From assembly GCA_012295275.1 (NCBI GenBank), contig CM022668.1, positions 1,900,637-1,950,636 of the forward strand: a stretch of 50,000 nt of DNA, in the 5' to 3' direction. The DNA is from Chrysomallon squamiferum. Taxonomy: Eukaryota > Mollusca > Gastropoda > Neomphalida > Peltospiridae. Both the position numbers and the translations under genes were made by a program. The notes beneath the pieces were generated by a model. The model saw only the letters and a list, made by a program, of their open reading frames with translations. It was not told where the DNA came from and did not search any database. Position 1 is the stretch's first letter. Every line of letters begins with the position of its first letter. Shown here piece after piece: positions 1-13,496 of this stretch.

Positions 1-119
1 ATATGTATTGTATTTCATCTCAGTCGTGTAATCAAATCTCGATTAAGTCATGGGATGCAGCCGATAGGCGTCCACAGACCAGATTACAAAAGAAAAATAA
101 ATATATAAATAAAAAAGAT

Positions 120-625
120 TAGAAACAAATGACATAAAGAAATACATTGTTTCAGTTTTCTTGTCATTATATTTCAGGATTTTTCGCTACTTTAATCTCA
201 AGGACTGCTACATAATCCTATTTCATGGTACAGTTCTAGTCCTAATTTTACACACAAATGTCGTAAATCAAATACTGTTGAAGAAAGAAAGAATAACGAC
301 AACAACAACAAAAACAATTTAAAAAAAAAAAAAAAAAAAAAGAAAGAAATAACATAAAGAAATACATTGTTTCAGTTTAAATTGTTTGAATTTTCACCTG
401 ACACCTTTGAGTTTATACATCATACACTGTTTCAGTCAACACGATCCACTGTTTCATTTTAGAGCTGATACATTGTTTCAGTTAAGACATGGTGCATTTT
501 TTCTTCGGTTTACACACAATACATTGTGTCTGTTAATACTATACATTGTTTCAGTTTACACATTATGTATAGTTTCAGCTGACACACAACATATTGTTTC
601 ATTTACATTATACACTGTTTCAGTG
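120..625 (+). repeat. Degenerate array of ACATTGTTTCAGTTT units (copy 1)
   Basis: Units of about 24-40 bp around the core CATTGTTTCAG (or CACTGTTTCAG) recur about nine times at 355-625, with a related unit at about 136-156 in the same flank (ACATAAAGAAATACATTGTT). An A-run and AAC repeats lie between. It ends at the GTCGACCCGGGAAGTCGAC palindromic segment at about 628. Confidence 0.75.
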
Positions 626-728
626 GTGTCGACCCGGGAAGTCGACAAATCTATTTTGTTTAGAACCGGGACGTAGACCTGTCTAATTGTTTGTAAGTTC
701 TGCGCTGCAGTTACGAGACGCCTTTTTG

Positions 729-1092
729 GTTAACAACGAGATGTTTATTTCTACAGTGTAGAATGTTAACAGTGAGATGTTTATTTCTACAGTGTAGAAT
801 GTTAACAGTGAGGTGTTTATTTCTACAGTGTAGAATGTTAACACTGAGATGTTTATTTCTACAGTGTAGAATGTTAACAGTGAGGTGTTTATTTCTACAG
901 TGTAGAATGTTAACAGTGAGGTGTTTATTTCTACAGTGTAGAATGTTAACACTGAGGTGTTTATTTCTACAGTGTAGAATGTTAACAGTGAGGTGTTTAT
1001 TTCTACAGTGTAGAATGTTAACACTGAGATGTTTATTTCTACAGTGTAGAATGTTAACAGTGAGATGTTTATTTCTACAGTGTAGAATGTTA
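729..1092 (+). repeat. 36-bp minisatellite, 10 copies
   Basis: Head-to-tail units start at 729, 765 and so on to 1053. The unit reads GTTAACAGTGAGATGTTTAT, then TTCTACAGTGTAGAAT. Variants are CAG/CAC and GAGA/GAGG. Because 36 is a multiple of three, every frame gives a repetitive 12-residue translation, and these are not genes. Each unit contains GTTAAC and the near-palindrome CTACAGTGTAG. Confidence 0.95.
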
Positions 1093-1692
1093 TGTGATTA
1101 CTGTCCTGGGTAGAATTTGTAATTACTGAGTAGGTACCGTTGCGTTTTTGTTTTTTGTTTATCTGCTTGTATTGTGCTCTACCAATTTACTGTTTTGTGT
1201 AGTAAATTTATCTTTCTCTTATACTGAACAGGCGCTGGTGCATTGGTTCTTTTCCCGGTTTAATCTACATAAAGTTTTATATCAAAATGGAAAACTATTT
1301 TACATTTAACATTATGGCACAAGCTAGATTGACTTTTATCAACACGTTAAAGGGCGGACAACATTTCTATTACACCCAGCACACATTTCCAATCTCAGGA
1401 AGAACCACGACGTCGTTCATGATGGGTTGTAGCCGAGATTCCACGTTTTAGTGCCATCCAGATGATACTATACCAACAGCGACACACAACCCGACCCCGA
1501 CTACCCCAGACAGGACAGGATAGCAGTTTAGAAGGATATTGAGGAGATCGTTTTCTACACCGAGTTGACCTAGTACTGATGATATTAGAGTTTCATATTT
1601 AAAGAAATATTTGTATACAAGACCTAATCAATATTTTGTTTCAGAAAATATAATAACTGTAAGGAACCATTATAAATATGTAATTTAATTTG

Positions 1693-1727
<35 letters not shown>

Positions 1728-2005
1728 CAACTATATGTTTATATTTTTATTATCCTCATTCTTACGTTTAGTTCCCCCCCCCCCGTATTTGTACACTGTA
1801 ACCTATTACACAACTTTTTCTGTTTTATAACTGTACTCTTGTCTTTTTCGTGTTTATAGTCATGCTGACTTTGGCAAATAAACAAACTGAACAGAAACTG
1901 AATTGTAGAAATAGTAGTAGTAGTAGTAATAGCTGCGGTACAGTATCATCTCGTTGTCACATTTTGACTGCGCATACAGCGTCAGCCAGGTAAAACAGCA
2001 ATTAA
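1093..2005. other. Unique sequence with a (TA)n run, no gene seen
   Basis: 1200-1600 is more complex, GC-richer sequence than its surroundings and could be a remnant of a mobile element, but no motif supports this. (TA)n lies at 1698-1726 and a C-run at 1776-1784. Confidence 0.5.
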
Positions 2006-2345
2006 CGGGTCCCGGGACATCGACAAATCCTCTCTGATACATTTCAGCTTGTCCCGCTAAGTAGACACAATTTTAATATCATGTATACAAGTTGTCGACT
2101 TCGCGGGCCATAACTGTTTCAGTTGACACAATACATCGTTTTATTTGTCATCACATATTGTTTCAATTTAGTCATGATACATTGTTTCAGTTCAGTCGTG
2201 ATACAGTGTTTCATATTACACAATATACATTGTTTCAGTTAAATCGTGATACATTTGATCAGTTTTCACATCATACATTGTTTCAGTTTAGTCGTGATAC
2301 ATTGTTTCAGTTTAGACATGACTTTGTTTCAGATTACACAAGATC
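2006..2345 (+). repeat. Degenerate array of ACATTGTTTCAGTTT units (copy 2)
   Basis: 2110-2345 holds about nine units of roughly 24-30 bp of the type GTCGTGATACATTGTTTCAG, related to the array at 355-625. It is preceded by CCCGGGACATCGACAAATC (2011) and TTGTCGACTTCGCGGGCC (2091), which match, in direct and inverted form, the segment beside copy 1. Confidence 0.8.
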
Positions 2346-3089
2346 AGTGTTCACGTGACTATTTGTTTGAGTTCACATGTGACACGTTGTTTTATTTTAT
2401 TACTTTTTGTGTCAGGATCGGGTTTACCTTTTACCTTGAAAAACACATTAAACAGAACTCGTTCAATCAGCTCGAACGAGTGAGAATGACAGGAAAGATA
2501 AAAGAAAAAAGAAAGAAAAACAGAAAGAATGAATCAATGAATGAAAGAATATATGAATAAATGAATGAATAAATGACTAAATGAAGGAAGGAAGGAATGA
2601 CTAAATGAATGAATGAATGCAAGAAAGAAAGAATAAATGAATGAATGAAGAAAATATGAAAGAAAGAATAATGCTTCTGATTCTGATGATGATGATAATG
2701 AACATCATCATCATGATAAACTTGGATAAATAAAAGTAAAAAAGAATGTTGATTGTTATTGCCATCTTATCTTTGATATTTTTGTATGTAAAATAAATGC
2801 AGGTGTTCTGTATACTGTCAAGACTTTTACCTCTGTTAGCCTCAGCGCACCTGCAGTTTCAAACACACGTTTAATGAGAAGTGAAAAGGTGAGAAACTCT
2901 CACATCTGTTGTCTCCTGACAGCTGTAAAACAACAAACTATCTCATTTCAACTCGGTGACATTTTCCTAAAATTGATTTTAATTAAGGAAGTAGTAGTGT
3001 TTGTCAGGTTGCTTTTCATTGGATTGTAAATATAACCATAAAACCAACGCCAGCTATAACAAAGAACGAAAGCAACAAAAGAAAACATT
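2346..3089. other. Spacer with GAAT/GAAA simple repeats
   Basis: 2510-2670 is (GAAT)/(GAAA)-type simple sequence and 2680-2715 is GAT-rich. The rest is unique with nothing recognised. Confidence 0.6.
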
Positions 3090-3415
3090 ATTATTATTAT
3101 TATTATAATTATTATTATCGTCATTATCGTCATAATCATGATCATAATCATCATTATTATTATTACAATTATCATTATTATCATTATCATCTTCGGCATT
3201 ATCGTCATCATCATCATGTTATTATTATTATTATTATTTTTTTTATTATTATTATCGACATTATGATCATCATCAACTTCGTCATTATCGTCATAATCAT
3301 CATCATAATCATCATTATTATTATTACTATTATCATTATCATCATTATCATCTTCGGCATTATCGTCATCATCATCATGTTGTTATTATTATTATTATTA
3401 TTATTATCTAATTGT
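3090..3415 (+). repeat. ATT/ATC array with an internal 161-bp tandem duplication
   Basis: A trinucleotide array in which the segment ending CTTCGGCATTATCGTCATCA recurs with a 161-bp period (3191 and 3352). This shows that whole blocks of the array were duplicated, not only single triplets. Confidence 0.8.
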
Positions 3416-4045
<630 letters not shown>

Positions 4046-4887
4046 TTGTTAAATATAGTTTTAACCGGACGTTGCTGGTCGATTTCATGCTGTAAATAAC
4101 ATGTCTAACCCGACATCCTTTTCATGTTAAATTCACGCTGACCTGGTGATAAGTAAAACAGATAAAACAGACTGAAGAGAAGAGGGACTTGCATCAGCTG
4201 ACAGACAACAATCCTCTTACAAATCAAGCACACAACCAAGCCAAACGTCACCGTACCAAAACCCACAACAGTGAGGATAAATAAAACTAATATATCGACC
4301 AAACCCATACGCACTACACCAATGAACCAAACAACTGATAAGCAAAACAACAAACAAACAGACCCTCCAGCGAAACAATCCATCGACCATCTCACCCACC
4401 AGGTATTTAATCACCCAATCAACAACGAAAGCACTAACCAACCGAACAAACACGTGCTCGCGTCCAGTCAAAATTGGTGGGTTTGTGATGCGCCCGGCAT
4501 CACATTTCTTTAATCTCTTTAGTTGGATTATTTAGATTATGTTGCCAAGACCGTGTCAGTGTTGTAGTCAGAATGAACAAGTTTGATTTGAATACGTCGC
4601 GTATAATAGTTTTCTCACTGAATCAGCTTTATCACGCTAACACTAATAAACTTACAGATACAGTTACTAGTGAAAGAGGTGTGTGTTACGTTATTAGACC
4701 ATGGCAGTTTAAACTACTCAGATGTGGTAAATTGTACAGGTATTTAGTACACTGAAATGTACTTATCTATATCACCATCAGTGTAATTAGTGTATGGCAG
4801 TAGATACCTTTGTGATTACATCTGAAAAAGATCCGTTTATCGTATTTTCACTCGGATTCATTGCCATGGTCTGAATATATGTAGACA
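4046..4887. other. Unique spacer, no gene supported
   Basis: 4140-4500 is unusually C/A-rich on the plus strand and gives overlapping open frames on both strands, none with recognisable domains. The rest is unique AT-rich sequence. Confidence 0.5.
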
Positions 4888-5133
4888 TATACGTTGTCAT
4901 TGTCTCAGTGTACGTTGCCACAGTCAGTATACATTGCCACAGTCTCAATATACGTTGCCATAGTCTCAGTATACATTGTCAGAATCTCAGTATACGTAGC
5001 CATAGTCTCAGTATACATTGTCAGAATATCAGTATACGTTGCCATAGTCTCAGTATACATTGTCAGAATCTCAGTATACGTTGCCATAGTATCAGTATAC
5101 GTTGCCATAGTTTCAGTATACATCGACATATTC
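4888..5133 (+). repeat. 21-bp minisatellite, about 11 copies
   Basis: Units alternate between CAGTATACGTTGCCATAGTCT and CAGTATACATTGTCAGAATCT, both 21 bp, suggesting a higher-order 42-bp period. Repetitive open frames on both strands are artefacts. Confidence 0.92.
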
Positions 5134-5149
5134 TATATTGTTTTATTTT

Positions 5150-5380
5150 CTATTAGTAACATTATTATTATCGTTAGTAACATCAGTAGTATTAGCAGCA
5201 GTGATAGTAGTTGAAGTAAAAGTAGTAAAACTATTGTTCTTATTATTATTAGTAGTAGAATCATTCGTAGTAGAAGTAGAAATGATACTTAATAGTAGTA
5301 ACAGCGGTAATAATAGTAGTTTTAGTACTATGAGTATAAAAAGTTGTTGTTGTTGTGGTAATAGTAGTACATGTAGTTTT
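5150..5380 (+). repeat. Degenerate AGT/ATT trinucleotide array
   Basis: Rich in AGTAGT, TTATTATT and TTGTTG triplets with many interruptions. Confidence 0.85.
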
Positions 5381-5724
5381 GTTCACGTTACTGCTATTGT
5401 ATTTGCACAAAATAGCATTTGAGATAATAGCTTTAGGGCTGAAAAAGGGACAAAAGAAAAAAAAAATAACTTCGTCAAAGAAGAAGAAAAATAATAATAA
5501 AGACTAGAAGAAGATGAAAAAATAACGAAAAAACAAAATGTTATTGGACAAAACTTAATTGCTTAAAAACGCTAGTGTGAGACCATCTGTTTCTTGAACA
5601 CTTCCGGAAAGAACAACATCATTAAAATGACGTCATATGGAGAAATGTAATATTGACCCATCGGGTGAAAAAATGTTTTAATATTTTGATCTAAAAACTG
5701 AAACTTATATGAGCAGGTATAAAA

Positions 5725-5759
<35 letters not shown>

Positions 5760-6069
5760 GAATAATAAATTTGGCATGACTAAACAAGCATCACTGCTGC
5801 TCCTCAAATTATTCTAAACGGTAATCTTTCGTTTTCTTCTTCAGACATCCCTAAATGATTATTTCTTTATCTCTCTCAGAACCGCTAAAAATAGTAATTT
5901 CTGTTACCCACTTTAGAATCTTCCTAAATAATCCAGTTATTTGTAGTAAACGTTATTTCCACCATAGCCCCAGGCGTCCATTTAGACTGGTCAATTTGCA
6001 ATGTCCAAAACTGTAAATTCAGAACCACAAGTCAGAAATAAACGTTTTACTCAGATGTGTTGTAAAATT
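5381..6069. other. Spacer with (AAAT)n at 5720-5758
   Basis: A-rich at 5450-5540, then unique sequence. A perfect CRE-like TGACGTCA lies at 5628. No gene is seen. Confidence 0.55.
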
Positions 6070-6412
6070 ATACTACTACTAATATTACTATTATTAGTAG
6101 TAGTCGTGATCGTTGTCGTCGATAGCAGTACTAGTAGTAGTAGTAGTACTAATAGTACTAGTAGTAATAGTAGTACTAGTAGGACTAGTAGTAGTAATAG
6201 TAGTAGCAGTAGTAGTAGCAGTAGTGTATTCAGTAATAGTAGTAATAGTAGTGGTACTAGTGGTAGTAGTAGTAGTACTAGTAGTAGGAGTAGTGATGGT
6301 ATTATGTGTAATGACATGATAGTAGTACTAGTAGTAGTAGTAGTAATAGTAGTAGCAGTAGTTGTAGTAGTGTATCCAGCAGTAGTAGTAATAGTAGCAG
6401 TAACGGTTTATA
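6070..6412 (+). repeat. Degenerate (AGT)n array
   Basis: About 340 bp of AGT/ACT/AAT triplets, giving poly-Ser, poly-Val and poly-Leu open frames in different frames. Confidence 0.92.
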
Positions 6413-6697
6413 CACAGTAAGGGTAAACATATTTTCTTTTAGAGTTACGATTCATGCATCTGATAACTGGAAAATATAACGTAAATATTTATAGCTAATT
6501 ATGAATGTCATTGTTTTAATAGCGTCCACAGAGAGAAAAATCAATGATTAATTCACTTTATATACTAATTACAGGTCGCTATTCATACATGTTTTGTTAT
6601 GAGATGAACAGCACAATGACGCGCAAACACGCGAGTTATAATATGACTATATAACTATATAAACAGACATTCAGATAGGAAAACACTGAAATACATA

Positions 6698-6764
<67 letters not shown>

Positions 6765-7708
6765 AAGTTTCTGAGAAAATGTCGGTCACATCTATTTGCA
6801 GCAGCGTCCTCCACGAGCTGTCAAACTCGTCTTTCACTCGTGTTGTTAAAAACAATATTAATTTTCTATAAATACTGCACGCCTTTCCTACTGAACAAAA
6901 AAACAATAACACTGTGCAGGATTCAAAGTCTGAGATTTCCATGACGCCGTCTCATATTAAATCCGACATATTCTACAAGATGTAATTTAACCAATCAACG
7001 TAGATTGTCGTAAAGAATGGAGAGCGGTACAGAATACATTCTCACATAACCATGCATTAACGGCATTGTCAGACTGCGAAGCTTCAGTGCGCACGCGCAG
7101 ACCAGTTCACTCGCGTCCTGCAATAGGATTTTCTTGACAATTTGTTCTAACTAGTTATCAGCATGTCTTGTCTGCCACGCCACGTCCTAGACTCTTCATC
7201 GTTCAATTAGGAAAACTTACATAAACTGAGATTCATCTGTGAAAAACTGCAGGATGGTATAAATAGAATGTAAGTAGAATTTATTTCACATTATTTTTAT
7301 ATTACTTTGCTTTGAATTAAAAAGCGTTATTCTTAGAACATTACATTTAATACTTTTAACTGAAATAACTCTTCTCTGTTTGAAATTTTATTTTATATGA
7401 CTTTATAACTTTTGCCTTTCTATCTGTCTGACTATGTATCCATCTGTCTACCTATAATATTTTTTTTATATATATCCACCAATCTTTCATCTACATGTTT
7501 AACTATCTGTCTATATATCTCTCCATCTGTTTGTCTGTGTCAGCCTGTCTGTCTTTGGAATACTACTGTAACGACAACAGCTACTACAACTACTGTCTGT
7601 CTGCCTATCTGTGTATTTATCTATGTGTCTATCTGCCTGTTTGTTTAATCTATCTGTATATACTTTGTACTACACACAAGTGATGTCAGACTGGACGTGA
7701 ACCTCTGC
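6413..7708. other. Mostly unique spacer with (GA)n at 6703-6761
   Basis: A CpG-bearing stretch at 7060-7150 contains TGCGCACGCGCAG (7088-7100), close to the NRF1 palindrome, so a promoter here is possible but unproven. 7400-7660 is CTGT/CTAT-rich simple sequence. Confidence 0.45.
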
Positions 7709-7783
7709 TTCCCGAATATTGTCTACGTGCAGACTCTAATCAGACGTACATAAGACAGAGAATATTCAAAATCCTAAAATACA
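7709..7783 (-). repeat. Dispersed repeat, copy A
   Basis: About 75 bp matching 20446-20520 in inverted orientation with roughly 85 percent identity. Shared blocks are CCCGAATATTG, ACTAATCAGA-like and GACAGAGAATATTCAAAAT. It borders ACAT-type and (CT)n repeats. Confidence 0.85.
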
Positions 7784-7816
7784 TAGATACATCCACACAT
7801 ATATTCATGTTTCTAG

Positions 7817-8642
<826 letters not shown>

Positions 8643-8722
<80 letters not shown>
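8643..8722 (+). repeat. (CT)n microsatellite, 40 copies
   Basis: An uninterrupted CT run of 80 bp followed by TGTGTGTG. Confidence 0.98.
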
Positions 8723-8730
<8 letters not shown>

Positions 8731-9589
8731 CTCTATGAATGTTCAATGAGTAACTCGCTATTCTAATTAAAGAAAACTGTATGGAGAAAATAATCAATTT
8801 TAATTTCTACAAAAATAATGAACTGACGGCAAAACCCCCATAAATCTATATTATACAAAGTCTGTCACTTTGTTTCTTATAGCTTTATCTTTGCATGAAT
8901 CTCTGCATCTGTGAATTTACATCGTTTATCAATGCTTATCTTTATTTTCCTGGGTTATTTATTTATTTGTTTATTTATTTATTGTTATTGTTATCATCAT
9001 CATCATCATTATTACTATTATTATTATCATCATCATCATCATTATTATTATTATCATAATCATCATCATCATTAACATCATCATGATCATTATTATTATT
9101 ATTTTAATTTGTTTTTCTATGCAAGAACATAAATAATTATTTTTTAATTCGTGCACCTGCCTGTATGTCCGTGCATATGTTATAAATTAAATTAAGCCTG
9201 ATTGTAAAGATTGCTTTATTTATGGTTTACTTATATCCTGCTGGCAAAACGTAATCACATTATCTCAGATATTTTTACCATCCGCAACATCTTATCAGTG
9301 AAATGAAATAATTACGTACAAATTAAATTATATATATATAAAAAAAAAAAAAAAAAAAAAAATAAAATAAAAAATCATAATATTAATATACTGAACCTGT
9401 TTGACACAATGATAAGATTATTATCACGATGGCAATTTTCACAAGTAAATCAATTCAAAAAGAAATGAAAGTAACAGAAAATATGAAAAAAGATATTAAT
9501 TTGCCTGAAGCAGTCGCGGATTATTTGAACAGTTAATAAACCGAAAAAGTTTCTGTTTTCTGTTAATCTTTATAACAAACCACACATCA
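8723..9589. repeat. Spacer with ATT/ATC array
   Basis: 8955-9105 is TTTA and ATT/ATC simple sequence. An A-run occupies 9341-9361. The remainder is unique and AT-rich. Confidence 0.65.
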
Positions 9590-10110
9590 ACTACGACTAC
9601 TAGTATTAGTTTTACTACAAAAACTGCTATACTTAGCATTAGTAGCAGATCTTCTACTTATACTACTGTCGTTATCATTACCTACTACCATTAGAATTAT
9701 TAATAATATTATATTAGTACTAGTAATGCTACTGTTACTGTTATTACTACTACAACAACGACTGCTACTACTAGCGCGAGTGCGACTACGATATTATGTC
9801 TGTTCTACAACAATTATTACTATTACTACTGTGCAACTACCACTACTACTTCATCTACTATTACTATTACAATTACTGCTTCGCACGATATACTACTATT
9901 TAAATTAGTGGTAAATTACTCTTATTAATATTGCTGTTGCTACTGCTATTACTACTACGACTACTATTACAACTACTTTGTATCAAATTACAACTGCAAC
10001 TACTGTTACGGTTTATGTCATCACAACTAATACTAATGCGTTTACAACAACAGAAACTACTAATATACTACTATTATACAATTACCGCAACTACTAGGTA
10101 CTTAAATTAT
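9590..10110 (+). repeat. Degenerate (ACT)n array
   Basis: About 520 bp rich in ACTACT, ACAACT and ATTACT triplets, translating as poly-Leu/Tyr/Thr. Confidence 0.88.
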
Positions 10111-10538
10111 GACTAATAACAACATTAATGTAACCACTATTTAAAGATATAATTTTATTTAGTTATTTATTTGTTTATTTAATTGTTTGATTGTTTTTTC
10201 GTTCCATCTTTCCTTCTTTCTTTATTGTCTGTGAAGTGTCAATGACACAGTTTAAAATAGAACTACGCCGCCACAGAAAGTCGTTAAACGTTGTATATCT
10301 TCGTCAGTAATCGACCTTCTGGTCACAGCCTTGGGGAGGAGAAGAGGTTTTTCTGAGGGAGAACTGTGTTATTTCCATGCTGAGAGGACAGATATTTGAA
10401 GACAATAGTAATAGCTGTAGTTTATTCTAATTACCACCAACCGACAGCGAGCCAATTAACGTCTGCCCACGAAATCATTGCGCGTTATTTCAGTCTTTCC
10501 TTTCAGCTTTTTATCCCTATGTGTTTAATTGAGGTAAT

Positions 10539-10569
<31 letters not shown>

Positions 10570-10629
10570 TACGTTTATCTCATTTCAAACTGGAGACGTC
10601 TTCAATCAAATTATTATTGTCACCAGCCA
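10111..10629. other. Unique spacer with (CA)n at 10542-10568
   Basis: 10250-10530 is relatively complex sequence with no recognised gene. Confidence 0.55.
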
Positions 10630-10930
10630 TTTTATTTTACTGCAGCAGCTACTAATATTATTCTTTCTTCTGTAACTATAGATACTGTTGTCGTTTCAGG
10701 TATAGTTCTGACGACAACAATACTATACTTGTATTACATCTACTGCAACCACTGCTACAAATTTAAACTCTATAACTACAACTTTTGTTACAATAAGAGG
10801 TACTAGAAAACAATTATAGTACATGTTATTAACTTAGCTACTACTGCTATTATCATTACTGTTACTGTAACTACTAACACTGCTACAACTGCTACAAAGA
10901 CTGATACTAATAGTGGTACTGATTATAATT
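10630..10930 (+). repeat. Degenerate (ACT)n array
   Basis: Interrupted ACT/ACA/ATT triplets, similar in character to 9590-10110. Confidence 0.8.
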
Positions 10931-11687
10931 GTTCTATTACTATTCCATTAAAACTAACCTTATTAATTATGTAAAGCATTATTAATGAATAAATTATTAA
11001 TAATAGCATATTATTTTATTTTATTTAAAAAAAGTTTCCACCCCCTACACTTCGAAACCATACAAACAAAAATTACATTTTAATGACGCAATACACTGGT
11101 AGCGTGTCGCAACTTTTTAAATTTCCTTTCTCTACTCTTACCTCATTTTCCCCCATTAAGCGTGGGGAAGTTAAAGAGACGGTGTAACAACAACACTTTC
11201 TGTGTTTCCGTTGTACGTTTTATTCCTCAAGCTTTCTAATCTAATCGTTTTCTTTTTTCTCATTAATTTCATTTTCTATCTCGTCTATAAACAGTTCAAT
11301 AACGAATCGACATCCCGTGTAATTACTGCAGAATTTAGAATCTTGTTTTCTGCTCTATTACGACAATACGGCTTCCTTTAAGGCCAAACTAATCGAAAAG
11401 TATTCAACAAAATTAATTCCTAAGAGCTCGTACTTGTACAGACAAAGCGGGTGACATTTAGTACATAATTTAACACGCTGTACGAGATAAATATACAGAC
11501 AACAGCTTCTGGAAAAGTACAGTTTCACATATAAACACGAGGATGTACAGAGCTGAAGCTGGGAGGAAAGAAATGTTCGATGATTTTAAAAAGATGGATG
11601 GATGGACGGACGGTTATGTGGATAGATAGTTTAATTGGTTTTCGACACAATAAAAAGAAAGGAAAATATTTGTATTTAATTGTGTTA
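10931..11687. other. Unique spacer, no feature seen
   Basis: No gene or repeat recognised beyond short AT-rich tracts. Confidence 0.5.
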
Positions 11688-11707
11688 TACTGCTACTGCT
11701 GGTGCTG

Positions 11708-11748
<41 letters not shown>

Positions 11749-11925
11749 GCGACCAATAATAATAATAATAATCAAAGTAATAATAATAATACAGTGATAC
11801 ACACGTGTAGAGACTGCAAACGTCTCAATCAGAAATGTCTCAACGGTGAACACCACAGATGCTACAACGACACACATACACACACACACGCACACACACA
11901 CACATACATACATACATACATATAT
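11688..11925 (+). repeat. (ACT)n, (AAT)n and (CA)n microsatellite cluster
   Basis: (ACT)n at 11708-11749, (AAT)n at 11755-11793, then unique sequence, then (CA)n with (CATA)n at 11873-11925. Confidence 0.93.
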
Positions 11926-12140
11926 ATTTATAAGGCAGACACATACATACAGAAACAATCACCTAGAAAGAAGTACAGAAAGAAGTATGTAATTACTGGA
12001 ATGTCACAAAGAAGAACGTTATTATTAATAATTCAGTTATTTCTACAGTCTAGACAGAAATGACGTTTCAGGCTTCACTTGATCAATTTGTTTTACATCT
12101 CCACTAACTCCGTCATCTGTCTTCCATCTAGTTTTCTTCG

Positions 12141-12142
<2 letters not shown>
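11926..12142. other. Unique spacer between the 11.7 kb cluster and (CT)n
   Basis: No gene or element recognised. Confidence 0.5.

Positions 12143-12225
<83 letters not shown>
12143..12225 (+). repeat. (CT)n microsatellite, about 41 copies
   Basis: An uninterrupted CT run. Confidence 0.98.
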
Positions 12226-12229
<4 letters not shown>

Positions 12230-13496
12230 CTGTAATAGTCACATGCTAGCATGTACAAATGCAGTCCATCATCTACATATACACGCACTTTTTTCTTTCT
12301 TTCTTACTAATAATACTCTGCTTATTTATTTATTAATTTTATTTTATTTTATTTTTTCATTTAGTATAGACTAATGCACTCATTAACTTTATCCAGAATA
12401 TGAACGCACAACTCAAACAAAACATATATTTTAAAGAGATGACTTGAACTGCAGTTTCTTGTAATCATTTTGTTATTTTCGTCCTTAGTCCAGCTCTCAT
12501 TAGTACGTGACATCACTTTCTATTCATCTCTCTTTCTTTCATCACACAGAGCTGCCTTTTCATTTTGAGCAAAACACAGGTGCGTGGTTTCTGTTGGAGG
12601 AAAATAGTCACATAATATTGATAGCTACGAATACTTAATAGTAGGGTTTGTCTATAAGTTGAAATTGTTTCCTATTTTCGTACTGCACTGATAACCATGA
12701 ACCGGACTACAAAATTACATCGTACAGAGTTTTCAGTATACAGTATACTTTGTAAATCATGAACTGGACTATTAAAATACATATTATGATTGAGATATTT
12801 TAGTTTGTGGTATATATGCGACAGAATTGCTCGGGTCGAACGGCGATGCCAGCTCGGCAGAGCTATGTTGCACTGGGCATTCTCACCTTCGCAGGATAAA
12901 GCTGAAATCTTAAGACAGTAACCAATTATAAATTTTTTTTTCTTTTTTTTTTTTAAAATTTTATAAATTTTTTAATACATTACATTTAGGCTAGTAGAAT
13001 GTAAACAAAGAATGATAATGGACATTTATCGATTAATCACTGTAAAGCAGCTTGTTTGATTTCAAACAATGAATTATAAATGACTGATGTTAATAATAGT
13101 ATTTTAATAAGCTGTGGTTTGTGTATATAAATCATTTTTGTATGATACGGTTATCACTGAAATACAGCATTTTTTTTTTTTTTTTTAATGAAAACTTGTT
13201 TTGTTAGCACATGATCGATCAATATTTACTATAATCTTATACTCGTTTTCAAAGGTTAACAGAAGCTATAAATTATGAATAATTCAGAAATAATGAAACT
13301 ATTTAGACGTATATCATAGTTTTTGAGAGAAAAACACATTATGTGCATTATCATCTTTTAGTTTTAACGTAAGTTTATAGCAGAGATACGGAAGTAAAAA
13401 AAGACAGGGCAGCGAAAAAAAAAAATTAGAAAATTACATCAGAAATTGGTTTTACATTTAAAGGTACATGCATTGTTTCTGTTTTATTTATTTATT
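12226..13496. other. Spacer with a GC-rich island at 12822-12895
   Basis: Mostly AT-rich unique sequence with T-runs. 12822-12895 is GC- and CpG-rich compared with its flanks and can pair internally (CCAGCTCGG, GCAGAGCT). It matches no RNA family I recognise. Two related 25-bp blocks (CATGAACCGGACTA at 12697 and CATGAACTGGACTA at 12759) precede it. Confidence 0.5.

Noticed and set aside
683-1113. Overlapping open frames with 12-residue repeats on both strands
   Set aside because: A 36-bp unit is a multiple of three, so every frame is open. No start context, splice signals or homology.
1200-1600. Complex sequence that might be an LTR or retroelement remnant
   Set aside because: No reverse transcriptase motif, primer-binding site or terminal repeat can be demonstrated by eye.
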